Origin: Youngiibacter multivorans
Lineage (GTDB): Bacteria > Bacillota > Clostridia > Clostridiales > Clostridiaceae
DNA: 19,297 nucleotides
Assembly (NCBI RefSeq): GCF_017873395.1
Contig: NZ_JAGGKC010000041.1
Coordinates: 1 to 19,297 of the forward strand
Direction: 5' to 3'
The notes under the pieces are model-generated. The model was not told the origin of the DNA. It did no database searches and worked only from the letters and a program-made list of their open reading frames with translations. Shown here one piece after another: positions 7,363-13,728 of this stretch. How positions within the stretch are numbered: the stretch's first letter is position 1; each line of letters begins with the position of its first letter. The translations under genes and the position numbers were made by a program.

Positions 7363-9879
7363 ATGAAAAGCTTAGCTAAATATATTGTTTTCATATTGGT
7401 AGCCCTTAATAGTATGGGGAGTATTTCCGTTCTTTCAGATCAGAAAAGTAGCCTAATGCTTGAGAAACTTGTCGTTTCTTTGGTTATTGATACTTCTGGG
7501 AGCATGGCTAGTACAGACCCGACAAGGCTGAGAGAGACGGCAGCGAATATTTTCATTGATTTGCTTAGCCCGGAGGATAATCTGGGCGTTATTACTTTTA
7601 ACACCCAAACTGTTGAAGTAATTCCAATGCAACAGGTTGGAAGTACTGCAAATAAAGGATTGATCAAGAGTACCCTGGCTCCAAGTCTAAATGCTGCAGG
7701 GGATACGCATTATCAGGCTGCATTGCAGGCTGCTTCAAATCAGCTTAGTGCTTATACCGCGTCTGATGTCAGGAAAGTCATCATATTCCTGACTGATGGT
7801 GTTCCTGATCCCAATCCTGCTTTGAGAAATAATCCCGGTTACATGGATCAGTATATGAATAGTATGTGGGCAACGGTTTCTGAAATAGGCTTGAAACAGT
7901 ACCCGGTTTATTCTGTGGGATTTGGTGCAGTTAATCAAGACATACTTAACAGGATATCAGCAGATACCCAAGGTTCAGCTCAATTCATAAGCGATCCTGG
8001 CGAGCTTGCTGTAACCTTCTTTAATGTATTGAGTTCACTCAAGAACAGGAGAAGTTTTCTTGCATCTAATCTCGAGCTTGCTGGCGAACAGGCATTGGAG
8101 TTTGATTTCGATACATATACTTCCCAGATTACCATGGTATTTGCAAATGCAGCACAGCCATTGTCTGTATCTCTAGTACCACCAGAAGGTAAATCAATAA
8201 ACGAAAATGTCGTTGTGCAGACTACTGACAGATATACCTTGGTTACTATGAATCAGGCCACAAATGAGCTATCTGGTAAATGGACATTAAAAGCAAATGG
8301 TGCAGGATTAGTCAGGGCTTTTGGAGACAAGGACCTGTTCCTGAAAGCGTGGGTAACTAAACCGCAGGCAAATACTCAACAACCTGTAAATGAACCTATG
8401 GAAATCAGTGTTCAGTTAACAGGCGAAGTGAACGAGAAAGCGGTAGTAGAAGCCCTAGTAATAAAGAATGGAACACCTGAATTGAATTCCATCATACTTG
8501 AAGAATACGATGGAGTTTATATGGGTATATTCGACAAGCCTGATGTTCAAGGTACATATGAAATTGCGGTTACTGTTAAGGAAGATGAAAATCTTATTAC
8601 CAGTACCAATTCGAAAGTGACCGTAAGAGAGCTTCCGGTATTAAAAACGGATTTCTTCGCTGATAAAGCCATACATAAACTAGGCGACAGCATGACTGTA
8701 ACTGGATATCTCGAAATGAGAGGAAATAAGATAACGGCTAGTCAGGATATTTCTATAAGCACTTTCAGCCTGCTGCTGAAATATGCAGATGGAACTGAAG
8801 AGCTTCTGCCGCTGGTTGACAACCAGGATCCGGCATCCGGAGACATTAAGTCGGGAGACGGTACTTTTACAGTAAAGCAGTCGTTTGTGAAGGAAGGTCA
8901 GACACAAGCAGCTTTGCTTGTACAAGGGATTTACAAGGGAGAAAACTTTATTATCGATAAAGCCCTTGGTTCATATGAGGTTGTTCAGCCTGGAACAATA
9001 TTAGTAAATGTTGGCAATTCATCAATTTATGGAGTTGCAGGTTCCAAGTTAACGATACCAATGACACTCATAAGCACTTCAAAGGTAAGAGAAATTGTCA
9101 CATTATCAGTGGATACATCAATCGGAATGATAGATAGTCCGACTATAACAATTGAGCCCGAGCAGACCATAGATAAGGAGATTACTCTAACTTTGGTATC
9201 GGAGCTTGAGAATACGCCATACCAGTTTGTTATCGAGGCTATTAACGAGGATCCGCTTACTGCAGTTGAAACTGGAGTTATTTCTCTTGAACTTGAAGTC
9301 ATAACAAAGTCTCAGCTTAGGATGATGAATATAAGGGAAAATCTCCCGATATATATTGGGCTACTTGGATTGATAATCGGGTTACCTCTTATCATTATGC
9401 TGATTGGAATATTCCTGTATTCAATACTCGTTAAGCCAAACATAATAGTCAGAGGAATGCTACTATACCATAAGAAAAATGAAGAGCTAGTAGATGGTGC
9501 GGTGAAGGAAATCCCGATAAGGAACAAGAGGAAGAATAAAGTAAGCATTTCATTTAATGAAAACAATGCTGCTGCAGACTTTTATATCAACGGATCACAA
9601 TACAAGTATGACATTGTGCTTGAAAATGAATATGAATTCGGGAAGTGGAGGTTCATAGCTGGATACAGGGCTTTGGCAAAAAAAGTTAACAGACCAAAAT
9701 TCGTTCTATATACAACACAACCTGGAATCTTTGAATTCAAGAATGAAGTCATGACAAAGAAGGAACTCTTTGATAAGGATGCCTTTGAGTCGGGAGGATA
9801 TGTTTTCCAGTACTATGCTGAAAAGCATATGTCAAAGGACAAGCAGCAAGGAAAAGACCTTTTGGAAGGAAGAATGTAG
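7363..9879 (+). CDS. membrane-anchored VWA-domain surface protein of the Tad locus
   Basis: This 838-residue protein begins with a signal-like hydrophobic segment (about residues 6-25). A VWA domain follows with a complete metal-binding MIDAS site: DTSGS (43-47), Thr115 in GDTHY and Asp145 in LTDGVPD. Residues of about 230-650 are beta-rich, probably several Ig-like modules, including a GDIKSGDGTF segment. One strong membrane helix lies at about 662-690, and a 148-residue basic tail should be cytoplasmic. The family role is unknown to me. MIDAS VWA domains usually bind protein ligands or matrix. Tad loci of Gram-positives often contain VWA modules, sometimes fused to TadG; here the domain is separate. 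It could be an adhesin or a pilus-assembly factor with an outside-to-inside link. The stop is 1 base before the DUF192 gene. Confidence 0.85.
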   Translation: MKSLAKYIVFILVALNSMGSISVLSDQKSSLMLEKLVVSLVIDTSGSMASTDPTRLRETAANIFIDLLSPEDNLGVITFNTQTVEVIPMQQVGSTANKGLIKSTLAPSLNAAGDTHYQAALQAASNQLSAYTASDVRKVIIFLTDGVPDPNPALRNNPGYMDQYMNSMWATVSEIGLKQYPVYSVGFGAVNQDILNRISADTQGSAQFISDPGELAVTFFNVLSSLKNRRSFLASNLELAGEQALEFDFDTYTSQITMVFANAAQPLSVSLVPPEGKSINENVVVQTTDRYTLVTMNQATNELSGKWTLKANGAGLVRAFGDKDLFLKAWVTKPQANTQQPVNEPMEISVQLTGEVNEKAVVEALVIKNGTPELNSIILEEYDGVYMGIFDKPDVQGTYEIAVTVKEDENLITSTNSKVTVRELPVLKTDFFADKAIHKLGDSMTVTGYLEMRGNKITASQDISISTFSLLLKYADGTEELLPLVDNQDPASGDIKSGDGTFTVKQSFVKEGQTQAALLVQGIYKGENFIIDKALGSYEVVQPGTILVNVGNSSIYGVAGSKLTIPMTLISTSKVREIVTLSVDTSIGMIDSPTITIEPEQTIDKEITLTLVSELENTPYQFVIEAINEDPLTAVETGVISLELEVITKSQLRMMNIRENLPIYIGLLGLIIGLPLIIMLIGIFLYSILVKPNIIVRGMLLYHKKNEELVDGAVKEIPIRNKRKNKVSISFNENNAAADFYINGSQYKYDIVLENEYEFGKWRFIAGYRALAKKVNRPKFVLYTTQPGIFEFKNEVMTKKELFDKDAFESGGYVFQYYAEKHMSKDKQQGKDLLEGRM

Positions 9880-9880
9880 G

Positions 9881-10222
9881 ATGGCTATACTTGTTAATAA
9901 GACAAGACAACTGGAGGTTCTTAGTAAGGTAGAAATGGCTGATACTTTCATTTCTCGGCTAAAAGGACTTTTGGGTAGAGAATCTCTTGAAGCAGGAAGT
10001 GGTCTTATGATTAAGCCATGCAATAGCATACATTGCTTTTTCATGAAGTTTCCAATAGATGTAGCTTTTGTTGACAAGGACCAAAGAGTAATTAGGGTCA
10101 TTGCTGGAATGAAGCCATTTAGCACAAGCCCGATAGTAACTGGAGCTAAATTTGTCATAGAAGCTAATACCGGTGAATTCAGTGGAAAGCTAGAACAAGG
10201 TGACATAGTGGAGATACTATGA
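9881..10222 (+). CDS. DUF192 family protein
   Basis: This 113-residue protein matches the DUF192 family along its whole length: the early LKGLLGR segment (27-33), the central core CNSIHCFFMKFPIDVAFVD (47-65) and the late EANTGEFSGKL-GD part. No signal peptide is visible. Many family members elsewhere are secreted, so this looks like a cytoplasmic form. The biochemical function of DUF192 is not established. It starts 1 base after the VWA stop, implying co-translation and a related job. A longer open frame reaching back to 9770 overlaps the VWA gene and has no binding site at its start, so ATG 9881 was chosen. The main tad transcript probably continues or ends soon after it. Confidence 0.85.
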   Translation: MAILVNKTRQLEVLSKVEMADTFISRLKGLLGRESLEAGSGLMIKPCNSIHCFFMKFPIDVAFVDKDQRVIRVIAGMKPFSTSPIVTGAKFVIEANTGEFSGKLEQGDIVEIL

Positions 10223-10275
10223 CATGTAGAAGCGTGAAATATGAAATATGCAGAAATGCTACAATCGTAGCTTTT

Positions 10276-10290
10276 CATTGACATTCAATG
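10276..10290. promoter_or_regulatory. inverted repeat over the -35 box of the first TadG-like gene
   Basis: CATTG-N5-CAATG (10276-10280 and 10286-10290) overlaps the TTGACA at 10278-10283. A second palindrome, CAATATATTG at 10298-10307, overlaps the -10 box. Such placement fits a repressor operator, but no regulator is known to bind it. Confidence 0.3.
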
Positions 10291-10306
10291 TTGACAGCAA
10301 TATATT
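10278..10306 (+). promoter_or_regulatory. sigma-A promoter of the first TadG-like gene
   Basis: TTGACA (10278-10283), a 17-base spacer and TATATT (10301-10306) make a near-consensus promoter 68 bases before the ATG at 10374. The gene can therefore be transcribed independently of the upstream tad genes. Confidence 0.75.
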
Positions 10307-10373
10307 GTAGTTAAAAGAATGATTATTATTTAGGGGTAAATGTATATGATGATTGAAACAAGGGGTGAGTCTG

Positions 10374-11303
10374 ATGAAGCGTAAATCATTGAAGATGCTA
10401 ATGAAAAATGAAGATGGTGCTGTAGTAGTTATCGTGGCTTTGATGATGACTGTGCTAATGGGATTCGCCGCATTGGCTATTGATGTCGGATTCATGTACA
10501 ATCAGCGAAGATCATTGCAGAATGCCGCTGATGCTGGAGCTCTTGCTGGGGTGCTTGAAATTGAGTTATCGGGAGATTATGAAAGTGCAGCTATAACTGC
10601 AGTTCAAAAAAACATTGACATACCAGTAGAAAATATTGATGTCACTCTCGTTAGTGCAAAGACTGTTAAAGTTGATGTCGAGCAGGTAGCTGAGAGGATA
10701 TTTTCTGTATTTTTAACTTCAACTGATAGCATGGTTGGGGCAAGTGCAACTGCACAAAAAATTGCATGGTATGGAGAAGCGTTGCCGTTCTTAAATCAGG
10801 ATAGTTACAAAACTGATTTAGGTGTATGGGAAAAGCTAGACACAAATTCAGGTAACTTTGAAAGCATAAAGAAGGAAGAGTATACACTGATCAATCCAAG
10901 TGATGACAAACACGATATTTCACAAGTTTATTTCCTTCTTGATTATGATGACGGAATCGCGGTTGACAATGGTGCAATTGCTACAATCAAACAGGAAGTT
11001 GAAGCGATATACGATAGAAATTATTTAGCAGGATTTGTATATGTATTGAGTCTTAAGGACAGTGTAATTGCAAGTACCAAAGTGAAGCTTATAACTGGAG
11101 ATGTGATAAATATTACGGATCTTTCAACAACGGACATAGTGCATGTTGACCAGCTAATGCTCCTTAAGTGCAGTTTTGATGAATATGCCAGCAAGTGGGA
11201 TACGGCAAAATTGACAGTGTTAGCTGAGTATGATATTGCTAATGGTGATTTCCCCGCAAATTACATCGAACCAGAAGGAAGAGCAGCGAGACTTATTGAT
11301 TAG
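10374..11303 (+). CDS. TadG-like protein (TadE/G-like N-terminus), copy 1
   Basis: This 309-residue protein has a short basic leader, then EDG and a hydrophobic helix (about residues 16-38). The helix runs into the conserved stretch MYNQRRSLQNAADAGALAG, the hallmark of the Tad-like N-terminal domain of TadG proteins. Glu at +5 is absent, so pilin-type cleavage is uncertain. The rest is an extracellular domain with WYGEALPFLN and YVLSLKDSVIASTKVKL segments shared with the second copy, and the protein ends in LID. TadG proteins are minor envelope components of the Tad apparatus. AGGGGTGAG (10361-10369) precedes ATG 10374. The upstream in-frame TTG at 10353 is not preferred. It has its own promoter and is closed by a strong terminator. 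Confidence 0.85.
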   Translation: MKRKSLKMLMKNEDGAVVVIVALMMTVLMGFAALAIDVGFMYNQRRSLQNAADAGALAGVLEIELSGDYESAAITAVQKNIDIPVENIDVTLVSAKTVKVDVEQVAERIFSVFLTSTDSMVGASATAQKIAWYGEALPFLNQDSYKTDLGVWEKLDTNSGNFESIKKEEYTLINPSDDKHDISQVYFLLDYDDGIAVDNGAIATIKQEVEAIYDRNYLAGFVYVLSLKDSVIASTKVKLITGDVINITDLSTTDIVHVDQLMLLKCSFDEYASKWDTAKLTVLAEYDIANGDFPANYIEPEGRAARLID

Positions 11304-11340
11304 ATTTGTTTTTTGGGTATTGAAGACTGACTATGTAGAA

Positions 11341-11392
11341 TGAAATAAAGGCCAACATCGGGTTATTGAACCTGATGTTGGCCTTTATTTCA
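11341..11392 (+). terminator. terminator after the first TadG-like gene
   Basis: Arms 11341-11364 and 11369-11392 pair over 24 bp with one G-U wobble around the loop ATTG. The ascending arm ends in a T-rich segment (CTTTATTTCATTT). A-rich sequence at the base of the left arm would let it work on the opposite strand too. It should insulate the tad transcription unit from the second TadG-like gene. Confidence 0.85.
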
Positions 11393-11481
11393 TTTAGGAG
11401 CATGATGTCGAATTACAAAGGGGATATGACGAATTATGGGAGATATAATTGTTACAAAATTGCGAAATCGCTACGTTTGCA

Positions 11482-11510
11482 TTGACAATAGCTGGATAAT
11501 CGACTATATT
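11482..11510 (+). promoter_or_regulatory. sigma-A promoter of the second TadG-like gene
   Basis: TTGACA (11482-11487), a 17-base spacer and TATATT (11505-11510). The -35 context (CATTGACA), the spacer length and the -10 box are identical to those of the first TadG-like gene's promoter. Confidence 0.75.
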
Positions 11511-11636
11511 TTAAATAAGATGTACTAATGTGTCGAAAATGATTTATTACATTTTAATTTAATTATTTATTAATGAATTGTTATTTGTTGTCATCTTAAT
11601 GTTAATAAAAAATTGGTCGAATTGAGGTGTTGTTAG

Positions 11637-12623
11637 GTGAAACGATCAATATTAAAGAGGTTTTTCAAAGGTGAAGATGGTTCGGTAACCATATTGGTAG
11701 CACTATCCATGACTGTGCTGATGGGTTTTGCTGCATTATCTGTAGATATTGGCATGCTATACAATCAAAAAAGAGAAGTGCAGAATGCTGCGGATGCTGC
11801 AGCGCTTGCTGGAGCGATGTCGTTGCCTAATGCAACTCTGGCAAAATCAGTAGCGAAAAGCGCTGCTGCTAAGAATTTACTGCAGGATACCTCGCTGGAT
11901 ACTATTTCATATTCTGTAGTTCCTGTGACACCATTCGATGGTAACAAGACAGAGATTGAAGTAACTGTAACGAGAAAGGTTAAAACGATATTTGCCCAGG
12001 TTCTTGGAATAGCTGATTCCGAGGTTTCTGCCAGAGCAGTGGCGAAACAGAGATCCACATGGGCTGGTCAGTCCCTGCCATTTATAAATGTGAACAATAA
12101 TTATTCGGAAGATGACCCGATAACTTTTACAATATGGGACAAGGACAGTGAGGGATTCTATGCATCTATCGACCAATCAGACTGGAGTGGTCTGGGTGAT
12201 AGTCCGAACAGAAGCTTTGAAGTCACATACCTCGATGGTGTCAATATTAACAATGGTGTGGAAGCTAACCCTGAGGCCAAGAAGAAAATCCTTGAGGAGA
12301 TTTGGGATAATATCCAGGATAGTGATGACAAGACGGTGTATATTTTAAGTCTTAAAGCAAGTATTATCAAATCTAAACATGTTACGCTTCATAATATCAT
12401 AACTGGAGAAACAGAGAATATTGCAATTGAAGACATCAATACTTATATACAGTCTACCAAATGGTATATTGATGAAGATGACCTTGTGCTTTTGGAGGTT
12501 AATCTGGACAAGTACAAATTTAAAGAGATAACCTTAACTTACAAGGATCATCATGATATCAATACAAGTACGTTGCCTGACGTGCATGGTGTTATGATCT
12601 ATGCTTCTAGTCTAATTGACTAG
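11637..12623 (+). CDS. TadG-like protein (TadE/G-like N-terminus), copy 2
   Basis: This 328-residue protein is a full-length paralogue of the gene at 10374-11303. The leader ends EDG and is followed by a hydrophobic helix. TVLMGFAAL is identical in both copies, and LYNQKREVQNAADAAALAG matches copy 1 closely. Later, WAGQSLPFIN and YILSLKASIIKSKHVTL align with segments of copy 1, and both proteins end in LID. The start is GTG 11637, supported by GAGGTG (11624-11629) with a 7-base gap; no ATG lies near the N-terminus. It has its own promoter and a stem-loop after the stop, so it is monocistronic. Two separately controlled TadG-like subunits could be used under different conditions or in different amounts. 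Confidence 0.85.
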   Translation: MKRSILKRFFKGEDGSVTILVALSMTVLMGFAALSVDIGMLYNQKREVQNAADAAALAGAMSLPNATLAKSVAKSAAAKNLLQDTSLDTISYSVVPVTPFDGNKTEIEVTVTRKVKTIFAQVLGIADSEVSARAVAKQRSTWAGQSLPFINVNNNYSEDDPITFTIWDKDSEGFYASIDQSDWSGLGDSPNRSFEVTYLDGVNINNGVEANPEAKKKILEEIWDNIQDSDDKTVYILSLKASIIKSKHVTLHNIITGETENIAIEDINTYIQSTKWYIDEDDLVLLEVNLDKYKFKEITLTYKDHHDINTSTLPDVHGVMIYASSLID

Positions 12624-12722
12624 TATGGTGGTTTATGTGCTGTTGAATTAGTTTAGGTTTAGCGTGATTCTGAATTATTTTAAGTTATGACATGGAACAG
12701 AATATGTGATTGCTCGCCTGGG

Positions 12723-12754
12723 AAATCCTGACTGCTATATGGTGGTCAGGATTT
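12723..12754 (+). terminator. probable terminator of the second TadG-like gene
   Basis: Arms 12723-12732 and 12745-12754 pair over 10 bp around a 12-base loop. The T-run after the stem is short (ATTTTCT), so termination may be incomplete. Confidence 0.55.
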
Positions 12755-12947
12755 TCTGGTGTATAGGGCTGGTTTTCAAAATGCTGCTGAGAGTAAAAAA
12801 TCTGGTCGATGCGTGTAGAAGTTAAGTAAGGGCTTCGTACTTTGATGTATTGATTGGGTTTATCATGCGGATTATTTCTGAGGATTTCGAAAGGGTATAA
12901 GAAAATTGCACATAGTAACAGTCAGGTATTAATAATAAATGAACTGG

Positions 12948-12991
12948 GGTTTCTGTGAACCGATAACTGGGTAAGTTATGTCGCTGCGGTT
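12948..12991 (+). ncRNA. candidate structured RNA with two alternative folds
   Basis: GGTT (12948-12951) can pair with AACC (12958-12961). Alternatively AACCG (12958-12962) can pair with CGGTT (12987-12991) and enclose a perfect 6-bp hairpin ATAACT/AGTTAT (12963-12968 and 12974-12979). It is more GC-rich than its surroundings. I do not recognise the family; short complementary segments also arise by chance. Confidence 0.25.
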
Positions 12992-13387
12992 GCCGGGAAT
13001 GTTTAAATTTGATTCAATACTATCTTAAGCGTGATTGGAATCTTAACTTTTAGTGGGAAAAATGGATTTGAAACTCTGTTATCAGTCAAACCGAAACTTG
13101 CACATATGTTAAAAATGTAACCTGAAATTGATATTATCCATAACCATGTCGGAAACGAGAGACAATAAAAGTATATTGAACATAATAAGTAAGAGAATAT
13201 TTTATATGAACAAATAGATATATACAATATTTTAATAATTTTCAATATAAATTAATATAAACTGGTAAATTGTTGGATTAAGGCAGCGTGTGTGGATATT
13301 TTGAATAATATCAAATTAATTGCAAAAGTATTAGAAAATAATTAAATTGATTGTATTATGTCAAATATATAGACGAACAATGCGAAA

Positions 13388-13415
13388 TTGCATAATAAGT
13401 TCATAATAATATAAT
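13388..13415 (+). promoter_or_regulatory. candidate promoter for the LPXTG protein gene
   Basis: TTGCAT (13388-13393), a 16-base spacer and a perfect TATAAT (13410-13415). A transcript from here would include the structured leader and the 13578-13603 terminator before the gene. The surrounding DNA is AT-rich, so other promoters are possible. Confidence 0.4.
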
Positions 13416-13523
13416 TGAAATGAAATTAGGTTAATGATAATATGAACATATAGATGATTCTTAATGTTAATTATATTATAAAACATTCCCATAATGCTTG
13501 ATTTATGACGGTATTTGACAGAA

Positions 13524-13610
13524 ATCCTTAGGGATAGGCTTTCCAACCAAAATTGATAATGTTTGTAGAAAGCCAGCAAACCCTGAGGAGAACCTCGGGG
13601 TTTTTATTTT
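13524..13610 (+). promoter_or_regulatory. structured leader ending in a terminator: candidate riboswitch or attenuator
   Basis: A small hairpin (13524-13527 with 13532-13535) is followed by a 7-bp stem GGCTTTC/GAAAGCC (13537-13543 and 13568-13574). GTTTG in the loop of that stem (13561-13565) can pair with CAAAC (13577-13581), making an H-type pseudoknot. This pairing uses bases of the left arm of the terminator (13578-13603), so the two structures compete. The sequence does not match the riboswitch consensus patterns I know, including both c-di-GMP classes, so no ligand is proposed. Confidence 0.4.
13578..13603 (+). terminator. intrinsic terminator in the leader of the LPXTG gene
   Basis: Arms 13578-13588 and 13593-13603 pair over 11 bp with one G-U wobble around the loop AGAA, followed by TTATTTTAT. 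It lies in the leader rather than after a gene: the nearest upstream stop is about 950 bases away. This suggests attenuation. Confidence 0.75.
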
Positions 13611-13715
13611 ATAGTGAAACGAAAGAAAGTCTGGGTTCGGGCTGATTTATTAATATCAGGATGGACCGATTACTGTTTACTTACATAATGCTTTGACATA
13701 AGCAATTCCTTTGAA

Positions 13716-13721
13716 AGGAGG
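13716..13721 (+). promoter_or_regulatory. ribosome binding site deciding the LPXTG gene start
   Basis: A perfect AGGAGG at 13716-13721 lies 7 bases before GTG 13729. The upstream in-frame TTG at 13711 falls just before this site, so the gene starts at the GTG. Confidence 0.85.
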
Positions 13722-13728
13722 AGAAATC

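Larger units (their letters stand above)
11304..11636. other. intergenic region between the two TadG-like genes
   Basis: This gap holds the terminator at 11341-11392 and, downstream, the promoter at 11482-11510 for the second TadG-like gene. The transcript from that promoter would have a leader of about 120 bases that is extremely AT-rich. No gene is seen in it. Confidence 0.6.
12624..13728. other. gene-poor 1.1-kb region before the LPXTG protein gene
   Basis: I see no credible protein gene here. The region contains a terminator-like hairpin (12723-12754), a compact potentially switching RNA fold (12948-12991), a long AT-rich stretch (about 13140-13510), a candidate promoter (13388-13415), and a structured segment ending in an intrinsic terminator (13524-13610) 118 bases before the LPXTG start codon. 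The lack of genes together with ordered RNA-like elements suggests a regulatory leader for the downstream gene. Confidence 0.5.

Noticed and set aside
12938..12973. short plus-strand leader-peptide frame (ATG near 12939)
   Set aside because: Only about 11 codons, no Shine-Dalgarno sequence and no amino-acid run typical of attenuation peptides.
13003..13245. 80-codon minus-strand open frame in the intergenic region
   Set aside because: Start lies in AT-rich DNA with no ribosome binding site, the composition is dominated by Ile, Ser, Tyr and Phe as expected for AT-rich noncoding DNA, and no family features are seen.
13361..13579. 72-codon minus-strand open frame
   Set aside because: It runs through the candidate promoter and structured leader of the adhesin gene, has low-complexity AT-driven composition and no binding site.
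13515..13605. c-di-GMP (class I or II) riboswitch
   Set aside because: The position suits one, but the conserved core segments of either class are not present on either strand; kept only as an unassigned structured leader.
13693..13698. TTGACA just upstream of the adhesin gene as a promoter
   Set aside because: At 16-18 bases downstream lies the ribosome binding site and no -10 box, so it cannot be the promoter of this gene.
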